A stretch of DNA of 64,000 bases from UBA11524 sp051886675 (GCA_051886675.1 JBJEYH010000149.1:13659-77658); one strand, 5' to 3'. Positions 24,665 to 34,101 are shown, counted from the first letter of the stretch. Notes: generated by a model from the letters alone, not told the origin. A program made the numbers and translations.

Positions 24665-25786
24665 TCAGTTGTTGATGCGCTGCTCGGTTTCGGGGTCGAA
24701 CAGATGCAGCCTGGCCAGGTTGGGCGCCAGCAGCAGCTCCCTGTCCGCGGGCGCGGTCTCCCCGGCGTACTTGAACACAACCACCTTCTCGCCCACCCGG
24801 ACGTAGATCAGATACGCGTCGCCCAGGGGCTCGATGGAATCCACATGGGCGCGGATGGCATTGGCGCCCTCCCGGGCCAGCTCGAAGTCGGAGGGCCGGA
24901 TGCCCAGATCCACCCTGCGCCCCGCGTAGGGCGCCAGCGCCGCCTGCATCTGTTCGGGCGCCTCCAGCCGGAAGGCTCCCGCGTCCAGCGTCAGCCTGTC
25001 GCCCGTCCGCCTGACGTCGCAGGGGAAGATGTTGATCTGCGGCGTGCCCAGGAAGCCCGCCACAAACTCGTTGGCCGGATGATCATACAGCTCGTTGGGC
25101 GTGCCCTGCTGCATGATGTGCCCGTCCCTGAGCAGCACGATGTGATCCGCCATGGTCATGGCCTCGGTCTGATCGTGGGTCACGTAGATGGTGGTGATGC
25201 CCAGCTGCTCCTGAATCTTCTTCAGCTCGTAGCGCACCTGATCGCGCAGCTTCGCATCCAGATTGCCCAGCGGCTCGTCCAGCAGGAACACCTGCGGATC
25301 GCGCACCAGGGCGCGGCCCAGCGCCACCCTCTGCCGCTGTCCGCCGGACAGCTCCGCGGGCCGCCGGTCCAGCAGCTGCTCGATGGAGAGCATCCTGGCC
25401 ATGTAATTGACGCGCTTCTCGATTTCATCCCTGGGGGCCTTCTTGGTCTTCAGCGCGAAGGACATGTTCTCCCGCACGGTCATGTTGGGGTACAGGGCGT
25501 ATTCCTGGAACACCATGGCGATGTTGCGCTCCTGGGGCGGCACGAAGGTTTTGTCCCTGCCCTTGCCCCGGGCGGAGGTCATCACCTCGTCCCCGAAGCG
25601 GATCTCGCCGCTCACCGGATGCAGCAGTCCCGCGATGCAGTGCATGGCCGTGGATTTCCCGCAGCCCGAGGGCCCCAGGAATACGCAGAATTCCCCGTCC
25701 CTGATGTCCAGATTCAGCTTGTCCAGCACATAGGACTTGCCCTTGTTGTAGCTGACGCTCATATCCCTGATGGTAATGGCAGCCAT
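24665..25786 (-). CDS. Sugar ABC transporter ATP-binding protein (MsmK/UgpC type)
   Basis: 373-residue ATPase energising the carbohydrate importer encoded upstream in the same operon. Walker A GPSGCGKST, Q-loop VFQEYALYPNMTV, signature LSGGQRQRVALGRAL, Walker B VFLLDEPLGNLDAKL, H-loop THDQ, then a C-terminal regulatory TOBE domain (about 240-373: PANEFVAGFLGTPQIN). The full-length TOBE is characteristic of the CUT1 family. It lies 6 bases after the GH3 gene; the presence of a dedicated ATPase means this importer need not share a global MsmK. Confidence 0.95.
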   Translation of the reverse strand: MAAITIRDMSVSYNKGKSYVLDKLNLDIRDGEFCVFLGPSGCGKSTAMHCIAGLLHPVSGEIRFGDEVMTSARGKGRDKTFVPPQERNIAMVFQEYALYPNMTVRENMSFALKTKKAPRDEIEKRVNYMARMLSIEQLLDRRPAELSGGQRQRVALGRALVRDPQVFLLDEPLGNLDAKLRDQVRYELKKIQEQLGITTIYVTHDQTEAMTMADHIVLLRDGHIMQQGTPNELYDHPANEFVAGFLGTPQINIFPCDVRRTGDRLTLDAGAFRLEAPEQMQAALAPYAGRRVDLGIRPSDFELAREGANAIRAHVDSIEPLGDAYLIYVRVGEKVVVFKYAGETAPADRELLLAPNLARLHLFDPETEQRINN

Positions 25787-25792
25787 GTCTGT

Positions 25793-27733
25793 TTACCTCC
25801 CGAAGCCTTCAGCGTCAATGCCAAAGCCGTAGTCGTACAGCGGGTTCTCAATATCCATGGGCAGATCCTCCCGCTGGGCGAGCACCTGCTCCATGCTGGC
25901 GGGAATCTGGAAGGGCAGCCGGCCGGTGATGGCGCTCTCGCCGAACAGACAGTCCGCGATGGCCTCCGCGCCGCAGGTCGCGCCGGGACGATACACCACC
26001 AGCACGCTGTCCGCCGCCTCCACGATGGGCGTCAGCACATAGGCGCGGTTCATCACCACCACGGCCACCACGTTCGCCCCCGCCTTGTCCAGCGCGCTGA
26101 TGAGCGCCGCCTGCTCCTCGGGGAATTCCAGGGTGGATGCGCCCCAGGCCGGATCATGGGTGCCGCTCTTCTCGCCCACCACCACCACGGCGGTCACGCC
26201 GCTCAGGTCGGCGGGCACCTCGTCGGCGGAGACGATGTAGGTCACCCTGTCCGCGCCGGCCTTCGCCTGCAGGGCCTCCAGGATGGTGGTGCCGGCAATC
26301 TCCACCGGCTCCTTGGCCGTCCAGCCGCTGTTCAGGCAGCGCACGTCGTCGGCCAGCTCGCCTGCCACGATGAACGACTGCCCCTCCAGGGAGGCGGCGT
26401 TCTCGTACTTGACCAGGGTGAAGGACTTCGCGGCGGCTTCCTTCGCCACGGCCCTGTGGGCCTCGCTGCCGATGATCTCCTCGGCCGCGTCCTCATCCAC
26501 ATAAGGGTTCTCGAACAGCCCCAGCTGGAACTTGGCGATCAGGATCCGGCGGCAGGCGTCCGTCAGCCGCGCCTCGTCCACGCCGTCCACCAGCTGCGCC
26601 GTGGAGCGCACCCCCGCGCCGCCCAGCACATCCGCACCCGCGTTGGCCGCGCCCACAAAGTTCAGACCCCAGTCCGTCTGGATAATGCCCTCGTAGCCCA
26701 GCTCCCCGCGCAGCAGGTCGGTCATGACCACCGCGCTCTGATCGGCGGAATTGTCCACCGCGTCGCCGCCCAGGTAGGGCACGGTGGAATACCCGTAGGG
26801 CATCACCGCGGCCACGCCGGCCTCGATGGCCGCCCGGAAGCCCGCCAGATGCAAATCCAGCGAATCCGCCGAGATGGTCAGGGGCGAGCCGTCCACGCCG
26901 CCGGTCTGCGCGCCCGCGCCCGGGAAATGCTTCACCGTCGCCATCACCGAATCAGCCGTCAGCCCGTCCTCGCCCTGCAGCGCCTTCACGGCGGCGGTGA
27001 TCATGGTTTCGACGGTCGCCACGTCCTCGGAGTAGCACTCCTGGTTCCGGCCCCACCGGGGATCGGTGATCAGGTCGGCGTCGGGCGACAGCGCCATACG
27101 CACGCCGATCGCCATCAGCTCCTCCTTCAGCACCTGGTTGAGCCGGGTCACCAGCTCCGCGTCGCCCGCGGCCCCCTGGTTGATCTCGTCCGGCAGATAG
27201 GTCGCGTCCTTCACGAAGGCCGCGCCGGCCTCGGTATCCATGGAGAAGATCACCGGGATCCCCAGCTCGGAGCTCTCGGACAGCTCCTGAATCTCGTTGG
27301 TGCGCCGGGCCGCGTTGCGGGCGCTGGATATCGCCGCGCCTTCCGCGCTGCCGGCCTCCTCGTCCTCATCCTCCGCGTCGGGCTCGAAAATGTACTCGTA
27401 CACCAGCGCGAAGCCCACGTTGCTGCTGCTGAACCAGCTGTCCTTTTTGCTGACCAGGGTCAGATGCACCATCTGCGCCGCCTTCTGCTCGGCGGTCATG
27501 AGGGACAGCAGGTTCTCCGCCCGCTCCTCCGGGGACAGCCGCCAGTCCTCATAGGGATCCAGCTCGCCGTTGCCGTTCAGGTCCCGGAACTGATAGCCGT
27601 CCACCCCGATGATGCTCTTGACCCGTGCCTGCAGCTCGGGCTGCACGGGCGCGTCCTCCGCGCGGGCGGGCAGGATGCCCATGCCCAGCAGGGCCGCCAT
27701 GGCCAGGGCGCCAAGCCGTCTGACTGCGATCAT
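25793..27733 (-). CDS. Secreted glycoside hydrolase family 3 enzyme (646 aa)
   Basis: Exported GH3 beta-glycosidase. Signal peptide ends near ARA-ED; calcium-loop-like DLNGNGELDPYEDW at 51-64; barrel with DPRWGRN, KHFPGAG (268-274) and likely nucleophile Asp354 in IIQTDWG; alpha/beta sandwich to the end (PLYDYGFG). No C-terminal beta domain, so it is shorter than the two enzymes at 5536 and 11860. A surface insert EPDAEDEDEEAGSAEG at about 117-132 is unusually acidic. ATG 27733 with AAAGGAG. Placed inside the importer operon between permease and ATPase genes. Confidence 0.92.
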   Translation of the reverse strand: MIAVRRLGALAMAALLGMGILPARAEDAPVQPELQARVKSIIGVDGYQFRDLNGNGELDPYEDWRLSPEERAENLLSLMTAEQKAAQMVHLTLVSKKDSWFSSSNVGFALVYEYIFEPDAEDEDEEAGSAEGAAISSARNAARRTNEIQELSESSELGIPVIFSMDTEAGAAFVKDATYLPDEINQGAAGDAELVTRLNQVLKEELMAIGVRMALSPDADLITDPRWGRNQECYSEDVATVETMITAAVKALQGEDGLTADSVMATVKHFPGAGAQTGGVDGSPLTISADSLDLHLAGFRAAIEAGVAAVMPYGYSTVPYLGGDAVDNSADQSAVVMTDLLRGELGYEGIIQTDWGLNFVGAANAGADVLGGAGVRSTAQLVDGVDEARLTDACRRILIAKFQLGLFENPYVDEDAAEEIIGSEAHRAVAKEAAAKSFTLVKYENAASLEGQSFIVAGELADDVRCLNSGWTAKEPVEIAGTTILEALQAKAGADRVTYIVSADEVPADLSGVTAVVVVGEKSGTHDPAWGASTLEFPEEQAALISALDKAGANVVAVVVMNRAYVLTPIVEAADSVLVVYRPGATCGAEAIADCLFGESAITGRLPFQIPASMEQVLAQREDLPMDIENPLYDYGFGIDAEGFGR

Positions 27734-27753
27734 TGTCGTTGCTCCTTTCTGCC

Positions 27754-28647
27754 TTACGAGGCCGTCACCGCGCCGCTCATCTGCCCGCTGATCAGGTACT
27801 TGCCCATGAAGATGTACAGCACCAGCACCGGCAGGGCCAGAATCAGCGAGCCCGCCATCTGCACGTTGAACTCCGCCGCCATGGTGCCCGCCAGCTCGTT
27901 CAGGGCGATGGTGGCCGGCTTGGAATCGTAGCCGCCCAGCACCAGGGCAAAGAGCATCTCGTTCCAGATGGAGGTGCACTGGAATACAAAGGTCGTGATG
28001 GTGGCGATCATGGTGTTGGGCAGGACGATCCTGCGGTAAATCTGCCACATGCCGTTGCCGTCGATCATCGCCTGACGGATCAGCGCGTCGGGCACGTCGG
28101 CGTAGTAGCCGCGCATCATCACCGTGCACATGGGCATGCCGAACACCGAATGCACCAGCACCAGACCCCACACGTTATCGTACAGGTCCAGGTTGTTGAT
28201 GGTCTGCAGCAGCGGAATCAGGATGGCCTGGAAGGGCAGATACGTCGCCGCCACCAGGGCGATGAAGAACACGTTGTTCAGCCTGAACTTCCACTTGCTC
28301 AGCGCGTAGGCGCAGATGGAGCCCAGAAACACCGAGCCCGCCGCGCCGAAGATGGTCACCACCAGGGAGGTCATAAGCGGCACGCCCAGCTCCTCCATGG
28401 CGCTGGCGTAGCCCTCCAGCGTCCAGTGGGTGGGCGGGGTGATGGGCGTGGAGGTCATCACCTCGCTGTTGGTCTTGAAGCTGGTCATCACCGTGCCCCA
28501 GAAGGGCAGCATGTAGAACACCAGAAACGCCGCCATGATGAGGTAATACACGATATGCAGCACCGTCATGTGCCAGCGGGGCCGGACCCTGACGGTCTGC
28601 GCCTGCTGCGCCGCCTTGCTGCGGTTCATGCTCATGTTGTTTTGCAT
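27754..28647 (-). CDS. Sugar ABC transporter permease, MalG/CUT1 type
   Basis: 297-residue inner permease with six membrane helices after a hydrophilic N-terminus. The EAA loop reads ALIRQAMIDGNGMWQIYRRI, docking site for the ATPase. Starts 1 base after the stop of the MalF-type permease. Together with 28649, the solute-binding protein (31733) and ATPase (24665) it forms a complete CUT1 importer for oligosaccharides. Confidence 0.94.
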   Translation of the reverse strand: MQNNMSMNRSKAAQQAQTVRVRPRWHMTVLHIVYYLIMAAFLVFYMLPFWGTVMTSFKTNSEVMTSTPITPPTHWTLEGYASAMEELGVPLMTSLVVTIFGAAGSVFLGSICAYALSKWKFRLNNVFFIALVAATYLPFQAILIPLLQTINNLDLYDNVWGLVLVHSVFGMPMCTVMMRGYYADVPDALIRQAMIDGNGMWQIYRRIVLPNTMIATITTFVFQCTSIWNEMLFALVLGGYDSKPATIALNELAGTMAAEFNVQMAGSLILALPVLVLYIFMGKYLISGQMSGAVTAS

Positions 28648-28648
28648 A

Positions 28649-29680
28649 TCAGGCTTTCCTCCTGTTCGTCCAGTAGGTCAGGGGCAGGATCAGCACCAGC
28701 ACCAGCGCCAGCAGGAAGCAGCTGATGGCGGCGGAATAGGCAAAGTTGTTGCTCTGGAAGGCTTCGTTGTACATCCAGATGGGCAGCGTCCAGGCCGAGG
28801 AGGTGGTGTAGCCCACCAGCGATACAATGAAGTCGAAGGAGCGCAGGGCATACATGGCCAGGATCGTGATGCAGCTGCCCGTGGCGCCCTTGAGCTGGGG
28901 GATGATCAGCTTCAGGTAGATCCGGGGCATGTAGGCGCCGTCGAGCTTGGCGGCGTTGATGACGTTCACCGGCACATTCTTGATGGCCGCCAGGAAGATC
29001 ACCGCCACATACCCGGAGAACTGCCACACCATCGCGATGATGATGGACAGCATGATGGTGCTGTTGGAGGAGGCCCACATGAGATGGCCCTCCTTCATGG
29101 CGGCGGACACGTCCACCCCCATAAGCCCCAGGAAGGAGTTCAGTACGCCGCCGGTGGGGCGGTACATGTACGCCCACACCGTGCCCGTCACCACGAAGGA
29201 CAGCGCGAAGGGCAGCAGGATCAGCGTCCGGAACACCGCCGTGCCCCGCAGGCCCTGATCCATGATCAGCGCCAGCCCCAGGCCCAGCAGCAGGCACAGG
29301 GGAATCAGGCAGAACAGCAGCAGCGTGTTTTTCAGCGCGGGCCAGAAGTTGGGGCTCTGGAACATCTTCACATAGTTGCCCAGGCCGCCGAAGCCGTAGC
29401 TGGCCTCCAGCTCGCCCGCCTCCCAGTCCGACACGGAGACCCACAGGTTCCACCCCAGGGATACGTACACGAAGTAAATCAGCAGCGCGGCCGGGATGCA
29501 GATCCAGATCAGCGGATGCTTATCCAGAAAGCGGTGGATGGGCGCGACGGTACGGGGGGCGAAGCGCAGCAGCAGCTGATACGCCACAATCACCAGGGCG
29601 ATCACGCCGCAGCCCGTCCAGAAGCCGCCCTTGCCCTCAAAGGTCATGGATACGAGGTTGTCCAGGAATTCCTCCAGCAC
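28649..29680 (-). CDS. Sugar ABC transporter permease, MalF/CUT1 type
   Basis: 343-residue permease with about seven membrane helices and EAA loop INAAKLDGAYMPRIYLKLII. I place the start at GTG 29680 because TTGGAGGT lies 7 bases before it; a TTG at 29695 has no ribosome binding site. A hairpin with T tail (29709-29744) separates it from the upstream GH3 gene, which could lower permease expression relative to the binding protein. Confidence 0.92.
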   Translation of the reverse strand: MLEEFLDNLVSMTFEGKGGFWTGCGVIALVIVAYQLLLRFAPRTVAPIHRFLDKHPLIWICIPAALLIYFVYVSLGWNLWVSVSDWEAGELEASYGFGGLGNYVKMFQSPNFWPALKNTLLLFCLIPLCLLLGLGLALIMDQGLRGTAVFRTLILLPFALSFVVTGTVWAYMYRPTGGVLNSFLGLMGVDVSAAMKEGHLMWASSNSTIMLSIIIAMVWQFSGYVAVIFLAAIKNVPVNVINAAKLDGAYMPRIYLKLIIPQLKGATGSCITILAMYALRSFDFIVSLVGYTTSSAWTLPIWMYNEAFQSNNFAYSAAISCFLLALVLVLILPLTYWTNRRKA

Positions 29681-29708
29681 AGGCAGTACCTCCAATCAGC
29701 TCTGTGGA

Positions 29709-29744
29709 GAAAACCGGACGGACAGGATGCTCTGCCCGTCCGGT
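29709..29744 (-). terminator. Intra-operon terminator or attenuator
   Basis: 9-bp stem ACCGGACGG / CCGTCCGGT (29713-29721 and 29736-29744) followed on the minus strand by TTTTC. It sits between the secreted-protein half (CBM9, SBP, GH3) and the permease half of the operon. Confidence 0.7.
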
Positions 29745-29754
29745 CTTCCGCCTG

Positions 29755-31743
29755 TCAGTTGTCGTAGCTCAGGCCCCAGCCGTAATCGTAGAGCGGGTTC
29801 TCCAGGTCGAAGGACACGTCGCCCGCCTGCTCGTTGACGGAAGCCATGTCCCGGGGGAACTGCATGGGCGTCTTGCCGGTGGGATTGTTCAGGCCGAACA
29901 GGGTCTCCGCGATGGCGATGCCCCCCTGCTGCCCGGGATAGTAGGCCTCCAGGATGGCGTTGGTGTTCTCGTCGCACCAGGTCAGGATGTAGGGCCGCCC
30001 GCCCGTCACCACGGTGATGATCTGCCCGCTGGTACTGGCCTTCACGGTCTCCAGGATTTCCTGCTGGGTGGCGGTGATTTCCAGGGTGTCGTAGCCCCAC
30101 GGCGGATCATGCTGGTAGCTGGGCTCACCCACGGACACGATGACCACGTCCGCGTCCCTGGCGGCCTCGGCGATGGCGGTCACGTCGTCGGCGATGTAGG
30201 TCACGGTATCGCTGGCGCCGGCGTATTCCGCAATGGCCGCGGCGATGGTCAGGCCCTCCTGCTCGGAGCTCCAGCCGCCCACCAGGCTCATCATGTCGCC
30301 CGCGCGGGGGCCGCACACCAGAATGTTCTGCCCCGCGTCCTGCGTAAGGGGCAGCGCGCCGTCGTTCTTCAGCAGGGTCATGGCCTTTTCGGCGGCCTCC
30401 AGGTTCACCGCGGTGTGCTCCTCGTTGCCCACAAAGGATACGGCGTATTCCACGTCGCAGTAGGGGTTCTCGAACACGCCCAGCTCGAACTTCGCCTTCA
30501 CAATGCGGGTGGCGGCGGCGGTGAGAATGTCCTCGTCAATCTTGCCGTCGGCGGTCATTTCCTCCATCTGGTCGATCAGGCGGATGGATTCGCCGCCGAT
30601 GCCGTCCACGCGGCTCTGGGTCACGCCGATGATGATGGCCTCCTCATCGGAAACCTCCTCGCCGGTCATGGTGCCCAGGCCCTCCTGAATGGCCCAGATC
30701 ATGCCCCAGTCGGTCTGGATGATGCCCTCGAAGCCCATCTGCTCGCGGAGCAGATCCTGCAGCGCCGCCTTGGAGCCGATGGCGCTGTTTTCCATGTCCA
30801 GGGCCAGGGGCACGGAGTAGTAGGGCATGACGGAGCCCACGTTCACCTCGATGGCGGCGTAGTAGGGCTTGAGATGGATCTGCAGGGTTTCCTCGTCGGA
30901 CACGATGGGCGAGGTGTCCTTGCCGTCCATCTGGGGGCCCGCGCCGGGGAAGTGCTTGATGCACGCCACAATGCCGTCGGGATTCAGGCCGTCCTCGCCG
31001 TTCTGGAAGGCCACGATCTGCGCGCGGACCATCTGCGTCACCAGGTCGGGATCCTCGCCGAAGGTCTCCATGACGCGGCCCCAGCGGGGTTCGGAGGCGA
31101 TGTCGCTCTCGGGGGACAGGGTCATGCGCACGCCGATAGCGATGTGCTCATCCCGGGCAATCTCCGCCAGACGGGTCACCAGATCCTCGTCGCGGGTGGC
31201 GGCCAGGGCCAGGTTATGCCCCGTGACCGTGGCGCCCGACACATAGGACAGGCCATGCACCGAGTCCATGGACACCAGCACCGGCACGCCCAGCCGGGAG
31301 GCCTCGGCGTATTCCTGCACGGTGTTCATGGTTTCGGCGGCGGTCTGCACGCTGTTCAGCTCGCGGATGAGCAGCATGCCGATGCCGTAGTCGGAGCAGT
31401 ACTTCTCCAGGTAGGGCGCGATCTTCCCGTCGGAGCGGGGCAGATACGTGGGATGCTGCATCTGGGCGATCTTCTCGCGCACGGTCATCTGGGACACCAG
31501 ATCGGCGGCGCGGGTATCGGCATCCAGCCGCCAGTCCTCGTAGACGTCCAGGACGCCGTTGCTGTTCAGGTCGATAAACTGATAGCCGTCCGCCTCGATG
31601 ATGGACTTCACCCGGGGATTGAGCACAGGCTGCTCATAGGTCCCGGCATCCTCGGCAAAGGCCCCGGCGATCATCAGGCTGCCCGCCATGACCGCGGTCG
31701 TCAGCAGGGCCAGACCCCGCCGGATATGCTGCTTAATCAACAA
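29755..31743 (-). CDS. Secreted glycoside hydrolase family 3 enzyme (662 aa)
   Basis: Exported GH3 enzyme closely related to the one at 25793. Signal peptide ends AFA-ED (about residue 30); calcium-loop-like DLNSNGVLDVYEDW at 58-71; EPRWGRV, KHFPGAGPQ (263-271) and likely nucleophile Asp345 in IIQTDWG; sandwich domain ending PLYDYGWG. Start is TTG 31743 (or the adjacent TTG 31740): AAAGGAG is 8 bases upstream and the next ATG lies inside the signal peptide. The start overlaps the 3' end of the solute-binding protein gene by 11 bases, so translation is probably coupled. Confidence 0.9.
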   Translation of the reverse strand: MLIKQHIRRGLALLTTAVMAGSLMIAGAFAEDAGTYEQPVLNPRVKSIIEADGYQFIDLNSNGVLDVYEDWRLDADTRAADLVSQMTVREKIAQMQHPTYLPRSDGKIAPYLEKYCSDYGIGMLLIRELNSVQTAAETMNTVQEYAEASRLGVPVLVSMDSVHGLSYVSGATVTGHNLALAATRDEDLVTRLAEIARDEHIAIGVRMTLSPESDIASEPRWGRVMETFGEDPDLVTQMVRAQIVAFQNGEDGLNPDGIVACIKHFPGAGPQMDGKDTSPIVSDEETLQIHLKPYYAAIEVNVGSVMPYYSVPLALDMENSAIGSKAALQDLLREQMGFEGIIQTDWGMIWAIQEGLGTMTGEEVSDEEAIIIGVTQSRVDGIGGESIRLIDQMEEMTADGKIDEDILTAAATRIVKAKFELGVFENPYCDVEYAVSFVGNEEHTAVNLEAAEKAMTLLKNDGALPLTQDAGQNILVCGPRAGDMMSLVGGWSSEQEGLTIAAAIAEYAGASDTVTYIADDVTAIAEAARDADVVIVSVGEPSYQHDPPWGYDTLEITATQQEILETVKASTSGQIITVVTGGRPYILTWCDENTNAILEAYYPGQQGGIAIAETLFGLNNPTGKTPMQFPRDMASVNEQAGDVSFDLENPLYDYGWGLSYDN

Positions 31744-33100
31744 GGTTCCAATCTCCTTTCACGCTGGATTCCTTCATGATGTCCACGATCTTCTTGGCGA
31801 AGAATTCGGGATTGTGATCGCTGGAGGTGGCGAATTCCTGAATCTGGGTCTGCAGGCTGGTGGAGGCGCTCCAGGGCAGCGCCGTGCCGTGGGTGAAGCT
31901 GGGGAAAACCTTCGTGCCTTCGTCCGTCAGTTCGTTCTTGAATTCCAGGGTCAGGGGGCAGTAGGTTTCGTCGGGGGTGTCGGCGTAGGGGGAGATGCTC
32001 TCCTTCAGGGTGGAGAAGGCCGTCTGCACCTCGGGGGTGGACACGTTGTAGGCCCAGCGGAGGCCCGCCTCCACGTCGGCGGAATCGTTGCTGACCACGA
32101 AGCCGTCAATGCACATGCCGAACCAGCCGTCCGTCCCCGGGAAGGTGAACACGCCGTAGTCCACGCCGTACTCCTGACCCATGCTGGTCATCAGGGGCTG
32201 CATCCACGCGCCCATGATCTGCATGGCGTAGGTGCCCGCCACCACCTGGCCGCTGGCCTCGTACCAGTCGCGGCTGGAATGATCGGGCGCCACGTAGTCC
32301 ATGAGCCTTGCGTAGGTGGTCAGCACCTCCGTCACCCGCTCCAGGTCATAGGTGCCGTTGATGAAGTCCTCGTACAGCTGCGGATCGGTGCCCATCATGA
32401 TGTTCTCGAACACCTGACAGGCCGGCCAGCCCTTGCGGTCGCCCAGGTCCAGGGGATATTCGCCGTCGGGCATCTTCGCGGCCAGCTCGTCGCACAGCGC
32501 CCAGAATTCCTCCCAGGTGATGTCCTGATGATCCGGGATCGCCACGCCGTACTTCTCAAACACATGGATGTTGTAGAAGATCACGTTGGTCTTGTGGATG
32601 CCGATGGGCACGATGTACTTGTTCCCGTCGGAGGCGGTGCACAGCTCCTCCAGCCCCGGCAGCGCCCGCTCGGAAAGCCTGCCGTACGCCCACACCTGAT
32701 TCAGGTTCAGCAGCATGCCGGAGTTCAGGTAGGGCTCGATCTCCTGCCCGGGATGGGCCTGGAAGGTCTCGGGGCTCTTGCCCGCCTGCTGCAGCACCTT
32801 GACCTTCATCACCATGGCGCCGCCCGCGCCGCCGGGGATGGCGTTGGACTTGGCCTTGATCTTCGCATAGGTATCGGCAAAGCCCTGCACCACGCTCTCG
32901 ATGGCGTCCTTTTCGCCGCCGGCGGTCCACCAGTGGTACACGTTGACCGTGCCCTTTTCATCCGTGGCCTCCAGGATGGCGGGAATATCCATGTCATCCG
33001 CGTCCAGCTTCTCGCGTTTGGCCGCCAGCGACGTCGCCGGCAGCGCCGTCAGCGCCAGCACGCCCGCCAGCGCCAGGGAGGCTAATTTCCTCAGCTTCAT
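31733..33100 (-). CDS. Extracellular solute-binding protein of sugar importer (family 1)
   Basis: 455-residue substrate-binding protein. After an N-terminal signal (LATSLA-AK type cleavage) come typical family-1 features: VNVYHWWTAGGE near the start, a hinge region, and many aromatic residues (GVFTFPGTDGWFG, WDYEASG-like region). Unusually for a Gram-positive binding protein there is no lipobox cysteine; cleavage looks like signal peptidase I, so membrane anchoring is not evident. Lies 18 bases after the CBM9-like gene and before GH3 in the importer operon. Ligand probably an oligosaccharide released by the GH3/GH43 enzymes (inference). Confidence 0.92.
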   Translation of the reverse strand: MKLRKLASLALAGVLALTALPATSLAAKREKLDADDMDIPAILEATDEKGTVNVYHWWTAGGEKDAIESVVQGFADTYAKIKAKSNAIPGGAGGAMVMKVKVLQQAGKSPETFQAHPGQEIEPYLNSGMLLNLNQVWAYGRLSERALPGLEELCTASDGNKYIVPIGIHKTNVIFYNIHVFEKYGVAIPDHQDITWEEFWALCDELAAKMPDGEYPLDLGDRKGWPACQVFENIMMGTDPQLYEDFINGTYDLERVTEVLTTYARLMDYVAPDHSSRDWYEASGQVVAGTYAMQIMGAWMQPLMTSMGQEYGVDYGVFTFPGTDGWFGMCIDGFVVSNDSADVEAGLRWAYNVSTPEVQTAFSTLKESISPYADTPDETYCPLTLEFKNELTDEGTKVFPSFTHGTALPWSASTSLQTQIQEFATSSDHNPEFFAKKIVDIMKESSVKGDWNLVD

Positions 33101-33118
33101 GAATCACATTCCCCTTTC

Positions 33119-33931
33119 TCAGTCCACGAAGGTCAGGGTCGCCCACAGGCTGGGGTTGGCGTCCACATTGTGCATGTCGGGGGTGCGGTCGCGGCCGTCC
33201 AGCGCGGAGGAGTACTGCATCCGCAGGCTGTGAATGCCCGGGCAGGGCAGATCCACGTCCAGGACGGAAAAGTCAAAGCCGATGGTCATCCCCGCCTCAG
33301 GAACCAGCTGCTGGATCGCATCGTTGCTCAGGTTGTGCAGGGGCAGCCTGCTCTCCCAGACAATGCCGCCCTCGATCTGGGCGATGGCCGCCTCATAATC
33401 GTCGAACACCAGCTCGTCGCCGTACTCGCCCTGGGTTTCCCAGCCCTGGGGATCCGCCACCATGCTGCGGTCGACATAGTTGAAGAAGTCGTACTCGTTC
33501 TTGTAGCCGTAGGCGCTCTGCACGATGCGCCAGTCGGTGGCGGCGTATTCGGTGCGCAGCGGATCGGCGTCAGGGTCGGTGGAGAGGAAGAAGATCACCG
33601 CGTCCAGCTCGTCCAGGGGGAAGCCCTCGCGGTACACCAGGGGAGTGTCGTCCAGGATCTTCATGGCCAGGTAGAGGTTGTCCTCATCCCACATGGCATA
33701 GACCTCCATGGAGCAGTCCGCGTCGCCGTCCCAGTGCTCAATCTGGTCGATAATCTGGCTCTGGCTGTCGATCTTCAGCATGCGCGAGGTATCCCACTCG
33801 CTCAGGTCGCCGTCGATGACCACATCCCCGGCCCGGGGGGCTTCCAGGTTCCCGTCCGTATAGGCCAGCGCGGTGGCGGAAAGCCCCAGCAGCAGGGCCA
33901 GCGTCAGCAGGACGGCAGCGATTCGTTTCAT
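33119..33931 (-). CDS. Secreted CBM9-like (DOMON-fold) sugar-binding protein
   Basis: 270-residue exported protein, first gene of the importer operon. Signal peptide ends ALA-YT (about residue 23). The single domain has VIDGDLSEWDTS, YAMWDEDNLYLAMKILDD, FFLSTDPDADP, DRSMV and a final WATLTFVD strand, aligning throughout with the protein at 14733. Being co-transcribed with the binding protein and GH3 enzymes, it may deliver or retain glycan at the surface. ATG 33931; ribosome binding site GAAGGAGGAAT. Confidence 0.82.
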   Translation of the reverse strand: MKRIAAVLLTLALLLGLSATALAYTDGNLEAPRAGDVVIDGDLSEWDTSRMLKIDSQSQIIDQIEHWDGDADCSMEVYAMWDEDNLYLAMKILDDTPLVYREGFPLDELDAVIFFLSTDPDADPLRTEYAATDWRIVQSAYGYKNEYDFFNYVDRSMVADPQGWETQGEYGDELVFDDYEAAIAQIEGGIVWESRLPLHNLSNDAIQQLVPEAGMTIGFDFSVLDVDLPCPGIHSLRMQYSSALDGRDRTPDMHNVDANPSLWATLTFVD

Positions 33932-33985
33932 ATGGATATTCCTCCTTCACATTCCGGGTTCAGTCCATCCCGTTTCGTCGCCCCC

Positions 33986-34101
33986 ATTGTAGCGCGCGGC
34001 GCGCGGGCGCACACGTTAAGATTCAAAACGTGGAACTGCAAAAAAACGGCATATCCCGAACCGGCTGGAAAATCCCGCACCACCGCCTGGAATATCCGGC
34101 A
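33986..34101 (-). promoter_or_regulatory. Promoter of the importer operon with repeat array 5
   Basis: Minus-strand -10 TACAAT (33986-33991), no -35. Four copies on the plus strand: TTAAGATTCA (core A 34021), CAAAAAAACGGCA (34044), GGCTGGAAAATCCCGCA (34072) and GCCTGGAATATCCGGCA (34094), spaced 0/23/51/73, the first 30 bp from the -10. The outer right pair is near-consensus, the left pair degenerate. The kinase gene diverges on the other side. Confidence 0.72.

Noticed and set aside
24653..27931. Plus-strand open frame of about 1090 codons opposite the ABC ATPase and GH3 genes
   Set aside because: His/Gly/Ala/Arg-rich mirror translation of GC-rich coding DNA; the minus-strand genes have full domain matches and ribosome binding sites. 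The same holds for the long frames opposite 5536, 11860, 18818, 29755, 33119, 50884 and 55325.
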